NCBI GenBank assembly: GCA_022497155.1
Contig: MU385763.1
Coordinates: 124,001 to 188,000 of the forward strand
DNA: 64,000 nucleotides
Source: Whalleya microplaca
Lineage: Eukaryota > Ascomycota > Sordariomycetes > Xylariales > Xylariaceae
Direction: 5' to 3'
Shown here: positions 1 through 11,631 of the stretch, piece after piece
How positions within the stretch are numbered: position 1 is the stretch's first letter
Layout: each line of letters opens with the position of its first letter
The notes under the pieces: model-generated
Database searches by the model: none
What the model was told of the DNA's origin: nothing
Seen by the model: only the letters and a program-made list of their open reading frames with translations
Position numbers and translations under genes: made by a program

Positions 1-1799
1 TTTATAATAAAAAATCTATTATACCGATCGAAATAGTCTTATTATTTTAATAGGTTTTTAATTAGTTAAATATCTGTAATAAAAAAGATCTTATTACTAA
101 AAAGGTAAAAATATTTAAATAATAGAACAAAAATATCGCGAAAGTAATACGGATTTTAATAAAAAAACAAAAAAAAGCGGCGGAACGAAATAATCGATAA
201 TACTTTTTAAAAAAACGGTTAAAACTATTAAAATAAGGCAGCCTAATTTTACTTTATAATATAATACGGAATATCGATATATCTAAAAATAAAAAGCTAA
301 AATATAAGTAAATTAGGCCCTACCGAATTACAAAAAAACAAAAATAAAACAGGTTTTTTTTAAAAAAATTAAACGAGGTAATATTATAAAAAATATTTTC
401 CTTTAATCGATTAAAAGGATTTATTCGAAATATAAAAAAGTATTAAAAACCTAACGAATTTTATAATAACTATTAATTAAGTAGTTATAATAAAATAAAA
501 AATAATTATAAAGACGTTAAGCTAATAAATAATAATACGGCATATTAAAATAAAAATATATAAAAAAGCCCGATAACTTATAGCCAAACTAAAAAAGTCG
601 AGCCTAATAAAAATTAGAAAATTATAAAAAATAAAATACCCAAAAAAATAGTTAAAATTAGACTATTTAAAATATTATTAGCGGAATAAAAAACCTATAA
701 TCGAGTATTAAAAAAATAATACTAATAAATTAAATTTTTTTTTTATGTTTTATATAAATTAATATTTTATAGAAATAAAGTTTTATAAGGTTATAGTAAA
801 TATAAAAAAGTAATACGGAAAAAAAAACTTAAATTAAAAAATATAATTATAAATTTTAGTATATAATTAATTAATTAAACAAAAAAACCTATTATAAGTT
901 ATAAATAAAGCCGTTTATAACCTCGGTAAAAAAAATAAATTTCCCTAATAATTTAGCCTAAATATATATTACCTTTAAAATAACCTATTAAATTAAAATT
1001 GTCGTAATTAATATCGCTATTAAGAAAAAAATCTTTCGATTAATAAGCCCGCAAATGCGTATATTTTTTATTTCGGAATAAATATTTATTTATTTAAATA
1101 CCGACTATATAATTTTTATACAAATTTCCGAACTAATTTTTTATTAATCGATATCTATAAAATAGCTATATTTTATTATAGCGCTTATTTTTTAAACTAA
1201 TAAACCGATTCTTGTAAAGCCGGCAAAAAACTTTATTATAAGTATTATATTTTTAAATAAAAACTCCAAATTATATACGGCAATTTTTAATTAAGCGAAA
1301 TATTAAATTATTAATAAAATTAATTTCGCAAATTTCGATAAAAAAAATGTCGTTAATTAAAAAGATATTTCGTTACTTTAAAATATTTAATATATTTTAA
1401 AGTAAGCTTTTATATTTAATTTTTATAATAAAATTTCGAAATTATAAACTCCCAAATATAATATTAACTTTTTTTAAAACTATTAAAAAATTTAATTTTT
1501 ATTAGTCGAATTATTTTATATTAATTAGCAAAAATTATATGCATTAAATAAAGAAAAAATTTACCCGGATAAACTTATTTATTATATTAGTTTTTAAAAA
1601 ATAACAGTTTATATTATTCTTTTAAAATTAAAGCAGTTTATTTTTATTAGTTTTTAAATTAAAGCGACTAAATTTAATACTAAAATAAAAACTAAAAATA
1701 TAATTAACGTTTCTTATTATTAAGCTAGAAATTTTCGATCGTTTAGAAATAGTAGACTTAAAACGCGAAAGGAATTTAACGCTAAAGTATAAATCGATA

Positions 1800-4260
1800 G
1801 GAAAAAAAAACGACAAAAAATCCCTAGCTATTTATATAGCCGATTTATTTACTTTAGAAAAGAAGCGATAATAAAATAAAGCGGGATAAAAAAGTCGAAA
1901 AAAAAATTACGGAAACTAGAATTATTTTAATAAAATTTTATTCGATTAAATAGCAGGAATTTAATACCTACTTTACGAGTTTTAAAAAAAAAATTACCGA
2001 TACGCGTTTTGTCTTAAATATTTATTAGATTTTAATAAATTATTATAATCCGATAAAAGCGTTTAAAATTGCTTAATTTTCGATTAACGCTATTATAACG
2101 AGAGATTTAACTCCTAAATATAGGACTTTTTATAAAAAAAGGAAATAAACGACTTATGTAAAAGCTTAATAAAAGAAGTTCCCTTTTTTCTTTTTTACTC
2201 CTTATATAATAATAAGCCTTACGATATAATTATAAATAATTAATTAAGTAAATATTATAAAGCAAAAATAAAAAATAAATAGTTAAATTATTAATTATTA
2301 AAAAAAAGTATAAAATATAAAAATAAAATAAATAAAGGGTATAATAAGTAGCCTAAAAAACGTATTAAAGCCAAATTAAGTAAGCCGACTTTTAAAATTA
2401 GTAGTAACGACTTAAATACCCTATTATATTTAATATTTAGCTTATTATAAGTTTAAACAACTAATTAAAAATAGAAAAAACTTCCTAATTTACCTTTATT
2501 TATTATAAATTAAAATCTAACGTAAAAAAGTTTTTTTATACCAATTTATTAATAACTTTTACCTAATTATTTATTAACTTTTTGCCTTTACTTTTTATCG
2601 TTTTTAATTAATTAGTTAAGTTTTTTTATAGTTTTATATTAACTTATTGTTATAACATTATATTTTAAACCTTACTTTTTATATATTAAAATATTATTAT
2701 AGCCGTTACAATTTAAAAAGTTATCTAGGAAAAAAAAACCAAATATAAAAACCGAAATAAAAATAAAAAAATTAATCAAGCGGCGCGTAAAAACTTTAAG
2801 CCTGTCTCGAAAATTAATATTAAATTTAAGGCTATACTTAAAAACGAGACTAAAATTAAATTTACGGCTAATTCCGACCCTAAATATAAGGCTAAAATAA
2901 CTTTATTTATTAGTTCGCTCCTATAAAAATAGCTTCTCTTTTTAGATTTTAATACGTTTATTATAATAACTAATATTAATTTCTATATTATTAATTAATT
3001 TCGCGGCTTTTTTATTAAAATATACAGACTTAAACTTTAGACTAAAAATAGGCTATAATATTTAAAACAAAAAATTAAACAGATTGTCGATTTTTTAAAA
3101 ACAGATTTCTTGTTAATTAGAAGTAATAAAATACTTAAAGTTATTTTTAATCGAAACGCCCCTTTTAATTATAATAAAAACAGATAGAAAATAAATAAAG
3201 TATTAAGCTTATATAATACTTTTTTTATTTATTATAAACGTTAATATTATAATACTATTTTTATAGCTGCTATAATTTAAATAAATATTATTACTTTTAA
3301 AAAAAACTTATTAAAACGGAAATTTATTTTGGGATTATTATAAAACTTAATTAAAAAGTTACTTAAATTAATAACTAGTTTTTTTTTCGGATTATCTTAA
3401 ATAACCCCCGGTTCTTTATATTAACGGTATTTATATATTTACGTAACCTTATAGCTATTAACGTTAAAAAAAGCAGCCTTTATTTTTTTTAATCGTTATA
3501 TTAGTAAAAACTTACATTACTTTTTTGTTTAATTTTATAAATACTCGTAATAAAAAAAAGCTCGGGCTATTTTTAATCGATTACGTTAAATTTAAATCTA
3601 ATAAAATAATATAGCTTCTGCTTATATTAAACTTATTTAAATAGTATAATAGTAAAATAGGTTTAGTTACGACTTTTAGGTAGCTTATTTAATCTTTCGC
3701 CTTTTTTGCTCCTTTATTATATTTTTTCGCCTCTATAAAAATCCTTATTTTATTAACAAAAAACGGGAAATAAGAAGCTAGATTACGAAAATAAAACGAA
3801 CAGTAGCTTATAGGGTTATTAATTAACCCGATAGTTTTAATAAACTAAAACGAAAGCCCGAACTTAAACCTATTTCTGCCTTTAGCTTATTTTAAGCAAA
3901 AAAAACATCCCGACGCTAGCTTAAATTACATAAAGCTTATATAGGTTTCCTAAATCTCGATTAATAGTAACCCCTTATAAAAGAATAATAAAAAGCTGCC
4001 TATCGAAATAAAAAGGCTTATACTCTATATAAATAAGTAAAAAATAAATTTACCGCGCTAAAAAAACGACTATAGCTTATTTTTCTTATAGAATAAAATA
4101 GTTAGGCAAACTATAAAAAACGTATAGCTGCTATTAATCGATAGAAAACTCTTTTTTTATTAAACCTAATCGATTAGAACGTATAAAACGGCGTAAGTTT
4201 ATTAGAAAATATATAGAACTAGATAAAAAGGAAAAAACAGTTAAACCTAAAGCGAAAGCT
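1800..4260 (+). mobile_element. Truncated Copia-like retrotransposon relic (gag knuckle, protease, integrase)
   Basis: Read on the plus strand and allowing RIP transitions, several Copia polyprotein landmarks appear in the right order. Around 2,690-2,740 there is a zinc-knuckle-like stretch (YYYSRYNLKSY, where the expected Cys codons have become Tyr). At about 2,929-2,990 the reading WLLD-x-N/G-x-x-x-H-x-T-N resembles the Copia protease active-site region. At about 3,857-3,965 the pattern PELKPISAF ... KLHKAYIGFL resembles the conserved end of the Copia integrase (P-L-x-H-x-R-x-F-G-C ... K-x-x-x-G-Y-L). No reverse transcriptase follows, so the copy is truncated near 4,260. No open frame survives. 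The family assignment rests on degenerate motifs and is moderately sure. Confidence 0.5.
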
Positions 4261-4563
4261 TTTAAAAAATAAATAAGGTAAATGCTTTTTGCGTTTACAT
4301 TAATTAATTAGATTTTTTTATAATAAGGACATTCACAACAAAATTTAGGAAAAATATTATAAAGCTAATGTGCCGTAACACATATATATCGCTTATCTTT
4401 TTCCCTTTTACTCTCAAATAAAATATATATAGCTTAGATAGCCTTATTGCCGATAATAAACACATCTCTCCTTTTAATCAATCGCCGTTATAAGTAATTC
4501 TTTTATTTCGTCGCCTTAATTACCTCCGATTAGTTAAACATAAAATAGCACCTCCTATACCTC

Positions 4564-4591
4564 CTTTACCCCGACACCCTATCTTAAGACA
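4564..4591 (-). repeat. Isolated 28-bp end of family-B LTR
   Basis: The sequence from CTTTACCCCGACACCC to CTTAAGACA matches the inverted 5' terminus of the family-B LTRs at 44,280, 46,447 and elsewhere, with one C-to-T difference. The rest of that LTR is not recognisable next to it. It is therefore a fragment linking the left AT-rich block to the same transposon population as the right one. Confidence 0.6.
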
Positions 4592-5150
4592 ATATTAGGT
4601 ATTATTAATCGTAATTCGAGAGAGTTATTACTAGGTTACGTTTTTTAAAATAAAATTAGTTTATTAAAGAATTTATTCTTTAATAATTATATGAGATTAT
4701 TTATTAATAATAGCAGCAGCTCGGCTGCTAGCTTAAATTCGATCGAAAACATTAAAAAATATCGTAATATTAAGTTGTCGGGTAAAAGCGTGGCTTTAAG
4801 GAGGGTTATTTTTAATTAAGTTAGTTAGATTTATTTAAAGAAAAAATTCTCGTTAAAAAATAACTTAATATAGTAAAATTATTATATAAAAGTTACGGAC
4901 GTGATAATGGTTAACACTTAATAAAGGTTATTAATATAAGGCATAAAGTAGCTAATAATTAATTAATAAATAACACTAGGAATTATTACAATAAGTGACA
5001 TATATATAGGAAAATAAAGCTAAAAATATTTAAGAATTAAAGGAATTAAATTAAATAATCAGGTTATATTTAATTTAAATTAAATACGAAAATAATGCCC
5101 TTAAATTAAATCAAATCAAATCAAATTAAATTAAATCAAATAATTAGTTA

Positions 5151-6010
5151 ATTTGATGGGACCGCTGTATCACAGGCTATAAATTAGGTACTATTATCAG
5201 CAGATACTGGATGCACCCCTTCGATGCAAAAGCCCGAATTGTCCATGTACCTAGTCCTTGTAGATGAATTAACGGTTATTACTTTCGGTACCTAACGTGT
5301 AAGCTGACGGCCGCTTCGCAGCAACCATCATAGCCAGTCAGCACTAGACGAGTCCAGTATCTAGCTTCCGCGCGCTGTTGGTCTCGGTCCCCTAGATATT
5401 TGAGGAATATAAGCTATCAAGGCTGGGGAAAAGACTAAAGCTCCCAATCTAGGGTTGCGAAGATCATAGCTTGGATACCATTCCTAACTATTTCCAAAGC
5501 TAGGACGTACGAAGAACCTTACCATCGCCACTATATAGGGGGTTACCTAGGCAAGAATTCATATCGTACTACAGACAGAGGAGTCTGAATGCCCTATCTA
5601 TGATATTGTTCTGGTCAATGATTGGCTTGTTCTTCATAGCGTATGACTGCGACGATAAGAATTCATGAGTATAGTTGGTAAGAACAGACACGTTTCGAAC
5701 CCTAACCTACAGAGAATAGTTCTAAGCCATCTAGTTTCGGTTGTCTCAATTCTATTTCCATCTTTGATTCTATCTCTTCATATAAATGGTGCTCCTCTAC
5801 ACCGTCTTTCGAGACTTGACAATGATCAATATAACTGTCCTTGGCCAATCTACTTCCTCTCTATCCTGCAAGGTCTGACTTCAAGGAAGGTGGGAATATG
5901 ATCTTTAGCAACTATCAAAGTAGGTTCTAAGATGTTCAATATTTCTCCTAAACGTCATCCATGCTAAACTTGTATCCAGGGACCAACTCATCATTTCTCA
6001 TAGTTCCACA
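5151..6010. other. Intergenic: AT-block boundary and 2EXR promoter side
   Basis: Base composition changes abruptly to normal at about 5,150. I see no convincing gene. A 78-codon ATG frame at 5,665-5,901 has no recognisable domain and is not called. The final part is the presumed promoter and 5' UTR of the gene starting at 6,011. Confidence 0.5.
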
Positions 6011-6859
6011 ATGGCCACCTCTTTCCAATACTTCTCCAAGCTGCCGCGGGCATTACGCTGTGCCGTATGGAGTACCGCCATGAAAGAGCCTCGCTTCGTG
6101 TTTATTACGGAACAGCACGTAGATGCTCCTCAATCATCAATAAAAATTGACAATAAACTCCATGAGCAACTGCCGAGCTTGTTCTTTGTGAACCGGGAAA
6201 GTCGACAGCAAGCTTTGGCCTTCTACACTATTCGCTTCTCGGTAACTCATGGGCCGCGGCATTTCCTCATGGCACCAACCGATGTCATCGCCTTCGACTC
6301 AACAGTGGCCAGCAATACCCAACTCGGCTTCGCTGGAGACACGCACTTAATCCGCAACCTGTTGTTTTCCTTCGATTTGAACCGCACGTTATCATGGTAC
6401 TTTAACTTCATCGAACTCCCAGGGTGCCAAAAATTCGAACCGCGAAACAAGGAAGCCTGGAAAAAAGAGCAGATGAACAGATACATAATGAATCGGGTTT
6501 TCGAAACAATTACTTGGGCAATTCCAGCCCTTCGCAACTTCGAGCACTTCGAAAAGGTCACCTTCCTATATGAGACTGATAGCGCTTCAAGAGTTGGTTA
6601 TTTCAAGTATGAGGATCTATGCCCGCTCAGCCGTATCTACCGAATTAGGGAGGCCCTCGACAATGCTACGCCTCAAAGCGGGCCGGTCGATAAATTCATG
6701 TGGAAGTACGTGAAAGGGTGTTTCGAGAATAAAAACCCAGAATTGGCTGTGGCCGAACTGAAGGGATCCAATGAGGATCGAGGGGACACCTTCTCCCTTC
6801 CCAAATCTTCGTCATTTCTAAATGTATTACCAGGCCGTTTCATTGAGGTAGATAGTTAG
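6011..6859 (+). CDS. 2EXR-domain protein
   Basis: This intronless frame encodes 282 aa from an ATG just after a CACA context. The N-terminus (about residues 5-60) has the hallmark of the fungal 2EXR family: an aromatic-rich start, then KLPRALRCAVWSTAM-x-x-PR, which matches the family's LP-x-ELR-x-x-IW-x-x-A-x-x-x-PR. It is followed at about residue 55 by PSLFFVNRESRQQALAFY, the second E-x-R motif (P-x-L-x-x-VNRESR-x-x-A-x-x-Y). The length is typical. 2EXR proteins are abundant in filamentous ascomycetes; their molecular role is unknown and I infer none. Codon usage looks normal. The gene lies about 860 bp inside the left AT-rich boundary, alone on its strand. Confidence 0.85.
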   Translation: MATSFQYFSKLPRALRCAVWSTAMKEPRFVFITEQHVDAPQSSIKIDNKLHEQLPSLFFVNRESRQQALAFYTIRFSVTHGPRHFLMAPTDVIAFDSTVASNTQLGFAGDTHLIRNLLFSFDLNRTLSWYFNFIELPGCQKFEPRNKEAWKKEQMNRYIMNRVFETITWAIPALRNFEHFEKVTFLYETDSASRVGYFKYEDLCPLSRIYRIREALDNATPQSGPVDKFMWKYVKGCFENKNPELAVAELKGSNEDRGDTFSLPKSSSFLNVLPGRFIEVDS

Positions 6860-7455
6860 AACAGAGGTGACTCAGATACTGTAAAGAAAAAAAAAAGGCA
6901 GCTTATCCATATGCTTGACTTCACACTCTCGGACCCCCTACGGGTATCAGCAGTGTACCACAAACATATTATAATATAGACTAACAATAATATACGTGAA
7001 TTTATATATTGCAGCGTCTAGTAGCTTCAAATATGCTTTAGAATGTACGGTTGTACTTGCTAAGTATAGGCCGGGAAGAATCTATATGCTACAAAATTAT
7101 GATGGTGAAAGGACTGCAACGTCGAAAATTTAGGAACAAAATTCATGACGATATCGGATATTACTCAAATACCAGCAAAATGTATAACACAAACTTCTAC
7201 TAGGACATACCACCTCCTATTCACTGCGAAGCGAACTTGCTACTGCCAGTTATTGTGCCGCCATATCAATTATCATTAGCATGTAAGACCCCTATAAGAT
7301 GTAGACTTGAGAGTCTACCAGGTTGACACCTCTTAAACAATACATGATAAGTGGATGTATCCATTACCTGCACAATCCACTTCTCACCTCCTTCCCCACG
7401 GAAGTCAATCTCGATCTTGGACGGTCCGAAAGAATCTGCCGATCGCAACGTTTAC
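6860..7455. other. Intergenic, no gene recognised
   Basis: This covers the 3' flank of the 2EXR gene (an A-rich run near 6,884-6,897) and the downstream side of the minus-strand two-exon candidate. A 60-codon minus frame at 7,266-7,448 reads somewhat protein-like (GPSKIEIDFRGEGGEKWIV). It cannot be joined to the exon ending at 7,456 by an intron of plausible length, so it is not called. Confidence 0.4.
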
Positions 7456-8026
7456 CTACAAAGCATTGCCCTCGATGCCCTCGCGCCTGGTAGTCGAGAG
7501 TAGCTTTCGAGCAAGATCCTCAATCTCGCCACCAAAGGCCGGGGGTGGCTCCTTTGAATCGGGAAAACGACGTTCAACCATTTCATTTAGGCGACCGGGA
7601 CGCTCGTCTAGTATCAGTCTCGCAGCGTGTGCAGACGGGCCAATGCATTGATTCATCCACTCAATGGTCAGTTGTTGGGTCATCCGTCCTCGTTGATTGA
7701 GATCGATTGGGAAACTGAGCATCCTTGCCTGCGAGATGTTAGCGATGTGTTCAGACGCTCTAAAAGACTGCACTCACGAGTGTTTTGCCAATGTATGACC
7801 ACATCAAGAACACCCGATTGCGGCTCGCTGGGGCGTCCATAAATGGTCGTTGTCGGCTGCTGGTCATGGCCTCGTGATATACGAGTTTGTGGAGAAGATC
7901 CCGCAAAGTTTGGCATAGCGACCTCCACCAAGGGTCGGCAAATCTAGGGATTCTCCCACACGTAGCCGCAAAAGTGTACTCTTCACAAGTATGCCGGTAA
8001 GGGTCTAATTGTATTCCGGTGAACAT
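7456..8026 (-). CDS. Unrecognised small protein, two exons (possible gene relic)
   Basis: This is proposed as complement(join(7456..7728,7778..8026)), 173 aa, from the ATG at 8,026 to a TAG at 7,456. The 49-nt intron has a GTGAGT donor, a CGCTAAC branch-like site and a GCAG acceptor, and it joins two open frames in phase 0. The predicted protein contains FADPWWRSLCQTLRDLL near residue 29. Its basic/acidic C-terminal half contains ERRFPDSKEPPPAFGGEIED. I recognise no domain. It could be the 3' part of a larger decayed gene, because coding-like minus-strand fragments with hydrophobic stretches lie just upstream (8,035-8,465). The intron is good evidence that this sequence was once transcribed; whether the gene is intact is uncertain. 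Confidence 0.4.
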
Positions 8027-9651
8027 AGCTCAACTTATGAAGCCAAAATCCATGTAATCGAAGTATAGTAGAATGAGGCTATTATACGTATGATGGCAAC
8101 TGAAAATCCAGAATCACTATCGACGTACTGGTTTGCATAACTCGTAATGGTGGCGCGGGTGTTAGCGACCATTAATTCTGCGGCAAAGGATTGGGCTTGT
8201 TGATTACGGTTGAGGAAGTGACATTCTGCTACCTTACTAGCTTGCACATACATGTATCATTTATGATGCTCATTCTCGGTAGCTGCTTGGCATGAGCTAC
8301 CTTGCAAATCAATGAAATTATGCGAGAAGTCGTTTGCGAGAACGCAAATGCCAGTAGTCTTAAATCCACTGTCCACACATCTCCAGTCTGTGTTAGAGAC
8401 TCAACTATCGCAACCGAAAGCGCTATAAGACCTATCGTCGAGAGAAGTAACCCGCATCTCGTCAAATGATGTAAATATATTTACGAGGAGATAGCTCTTT
8501 GATTGGGCCTATCAATGATCATATTAATTGGTATAATGGTAGTTGCGAAGTCAACAGGGTGACAGGCAGTGAGTGTCAATATGGGACACCGTAATGAGTA
8601 CAGTGACTTGATTAGTGCAAGGCAAGGCTATAGGAAGGTGGCAGAGCCCCAGATACATATATACATGTATAGTACAGTCGGCGGCCATAGGCAGGCCTGC
8701 ACCCCAGTCCTATAAGGCATATCTCAACATCAGACTCTTATGGTAATAAAGGAGACTACCATTTCTCTGGTTAGCATTACCCACCCGTATTTGATTCCCG
8801 TTGAAGGGGTCCTGATTTGAAGTTAACGTAACTTCGTCTGGATATGGCACAGTACCTATTGATAGAGCACAATGATGACTTACCAATCAAGGGCCCAACA
8901 ATCCACATTGCTGTAGCGAGACCATCTTGGTTGGGGAGTAGGTAACAAATCGCTGATGATGCAACCTCCTGAGGTTGCATGCAGAGTTAGCCGGCTATCT
9001 GGACAACACAGGTTGGAGCTTACTGCCAATTATCCAGAGCCGCTAACACAGCTAAATAACAAATACACAATATGCATCCTAACAGTAGGAATCAGCTGTG
9101 GCTGAATATATATTAGGTTAGGTTCGATTTCCCACCGGCCTATTGGTATTCGCTCTATTAGCTCGTTTGAATCAGTACGCCCCTGAGCTGCCAAAGGCGC
9201 CAACACGCATAAGTCGTGTTTAAGGGAGGCTTGTGCCATTGTGGAGACTATTACCATGCTCGCCTATTTAATTCATTCTATTGGTTGACGAAGACGAGGG
9301 CATCTGCAAAGGGGAATTTCCGCCAGGGGCTTATGCAGAGGCTACGACGAGAGAGAAGCAACTCACAGCCTTAGTCAGTTGGTGGATGTGGGTTACTTAT
9401 TGTTGGCGCGGAGGCCTGCTATGTAACTTTGATTTATGGAAGTAATGTTTTGTTTTCTTAGAGATTGGCGCTAGATAATGTTGGACGTTGGTGTTTTCTT
9501 TAGATTATAGTACAGTCAAAGTCACGATTTCTAGGGAGTGTCATTTCATCATAATTGGTTACTTAAGTATATATACGATAAATGGTGACTCGACGACTGA
9601 TGCATTACTAATAAACTATGCGTGTATTCTTCATGGACCCATATGCAATAT
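8027..9651. other. Unresolved region with coding-like minus-strand fragments
   Basis: Minus-strand frames at 8,035-8,253 and 8,229-8,465 encode hydrophobic stretches (for example GLLLSTIGLIALSVAIVES). The second lacks an ATG and is preceded in the same frame by ATG-plus-13-codons and a TAA. A fragment near 8,890-8,960 ends at a GGTAAGT donor-like site. A 75-codon ATG frame lies at 9,030-9,257. I could not assemble them into one gene with consistent splice sites. They may be a decayed multi-exon membrane-protein gene. The part near 9,260-9,651 is the 3' flank of the permease. Confidence 0.3.
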
Positions 9652-11631
9652 CTAATAGGTGTATCGGAAACCAGGTTGGTAGTCTTCCTGTGATTGTGTT
9701 AGTCACCATGCAGAACATTGAAAGTAGAGGGACCCTTACTTCAGACGTTTCTAGCTCCTTTTCGCCCCGGTCTGCTTTCTTATTATCAAAGTAGAAAGCC
9801 GTGTCGCAGAGACAGACAAGAACGATGGTAAACAAACAGAAGGCAATACAAGCGTATAACCCAGGTTTGTAGCCAGTGGGAGCATCCTGTGACCTAAAAG
9901 GCTGTCAATACTTGCGGGCAAATGAGATAATTAATGTTTAACTCTTACCTGAAAACTAGACTTCCAGCAATGCCGCCGATACCGCCAAACCCGACCCACG
10001 TCGCGCTTGTGAAAGCACGCTTCCACTGCCCACGAATATTATTGGCCTGGTAGGCTATTGATGCTGGGATGTTGGCATTTGCCCCAGCTGTGACGAGGAA
10101 AGCGCCAAAGTAGCGGACCTTAGAATCGGAATGCCACCCAAGGATAGGTAGGCCAATAAGGCACACAATCATATTGGCGATGATAATGGGTCCTCTTAAG
10201 CGGTAATGATCGCCTAACCAACCCATTCCATACATATAAATACCGGCGAACGCATATGGAGGTGCGACAAGACATTGCGAGGCTCCAACGTCGAAACCTA
10301 AGTTTTCATGGAGAATGATGGGCAGGAAGTAGGCTAGGGAGTAAGTAATTGACGTAGAGGTAAATCCGATCAAAGCATATGCCCTGTCAAAGGTTAGCTT
10401 CTAGACATGTCCCGTAGAGCTTTACTTGTCAACCATCGAAGTGAAGGACAAGAAGTGATCGCCTCGAATGCGAAGAAAACATACCAGACTTTCAAGTCAC
10501 GTCCAGCTCCCATGAATCTTCCCAGGTCAAACTTAGGGACAGCAGCATCGCCGCGGTCGGCGTTGACTCTCCTAACGACCCATGCGCGCTGGCTATCATT
10601 CAAGAACCGCCAGGATTTACGCGTGGAATCAGGAAAGTCGACAAGTAGCCAGTAACCAGCTATTCCAAGAAGAGCCGTTATCATACCTGAGCTAAGCTTT
10701 AGCCTTTGCTACCATCAGGTAATTAGGGTTACTGTACTCACCTTCTACTATGAAGATCCAACGCCAACCACTCAAGTTTGCTCGACCGTCCAGGTGCATC
10801 AGACCGAAGGCGAGGATACCAGAGCAGGCAGATGCGACGCAGCCAAGGAGGTAAAAGACCGAGAACCTTCTACCAACCTCATCTAGTATTCAGTTAGTTA
10901 AGCGCCTTAGTGCTACCTCTTTGAGTGCCAATTCTTACATCGTGTGTACCAAGTAGATCTGTATAGTAACTCATGTTAGAAATAGATCATTGAAAGCTCT
11001 ACAGAGATAAGACCACTTCAAAAGGCCGGCTTGGATTGCCGTGGAGGAATCGCGCCAGAGCCTCTAAGGCGACACACTTTCAGTCAAATGGCACATACAG
11101 TAGATATATACAGCTGGGGAAAAATCCAGCCTCAAATATACCGAGGATCACTCGCAAAGCGGTCAGGACTTCAAAGGATGGGGCAAACCCAAATCCAATC
11201 ATCACAGCACCCCAGCCAAAGGTAATGAATGATAAATGGATACGCGGGCCAATCTTGCGGACGATTACGGTTGAAGGTGGCTGAAATACTATATATGTGA
11301 TGAAGAACACCAATGTAACAATTGACTAGGTGAGAGACGGTGAGCAAATATAGGCAAGAGGTTTTGGGGTTGTTAAAAGACCTACGTATCGCTCGCCGAC
11401 TAACATGAGTTCCGCGTTCATTCCGGCAATGGCGGCAGCGGAAAGGTTTGTTCGATCCATTAGACTGATACAATACATAATACCGACCGTCGTAACCAAC
11501 CGGCGGTCGATTTGCCATATGATCTTCTTTGCTTCATCTTCGTCATATTCGTCGACTGAACCTGATACTTGTGAACGTTTACTTTCGAGTACGTCGAGAT
11601 CAAGCTTGGCTTTTTCGGTATCGTGAGACAT
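9652..11631 (-). CDS. MFS permease, allantoate/nicotinate (Dal5/Tna1) type, eight exons
   Basis: I model this as complement(join(9652..9687,9740..9893,9949..10383,10485..10686,10742..10882,10939..10958,11099..11325,11386..11631)). It gives 1,461 nt and 486 aa with all phases consistent. Every intron is GT-AG, with donors such as GTATGT, GTAAGA and GTGAGT, and with branch sites such as TTCTAAC and GCTAAC. The spliced product reads as an intact anion:cation symporter-family MFS protein. It has an acidic cytosolic N-terminus with DRRLVTTVGIMYCISLMDRTNLS, the TM2 motif FQPPSTVIVRKIGPR, LGIFEAGFFPSCIYLLSTWYTRYE, GGIGGIAGSLVFRSQDAPTGY and the family-typical C-terminal GFRYTY. It probably imports a small organic anion across the plasma membrane; the substrate cannot be read. 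Exon 6 is only 20 nt. Without splicing the locus looks like a broken gene, but it is not. Confidence 0.88.

Larger units (their letters stand above)
1..5150. repeat. AT-rich, RIP-degraded repeat block (left flank)
   Basis: This stretch is extremely A+T-rich and dominated by TA dinucleotides, with stop codons in every frame, unlike the island that starts near 5,150. That is the footprint expected of repeat-induced point mutation (C-to-T, G-to-A) acting on transposons in ascomycetes. Apart from the Copia-like relic annotated separately and a 28-bp piece of another element's LTR end at 4,564-4,591, nothing is identifiable. The last 50 bases are a short tandem tract of TCAAA-like units (about 5,102-5,147). 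No host gene is supported here. Confidence 0.85.

Noticed and set aside
5665..5901. 78-codon ATG frame with a hydrophobic middle
   Set aside because: No domain, no splice context and close to the AT boundary; length is within chance expectation.
10394..10684. Minus frame ending in ...KALRDMSRS
   Set aside because: Its last part is intron read-through of the permease (intron 10,384-10,484); the exon ends at 10,485.
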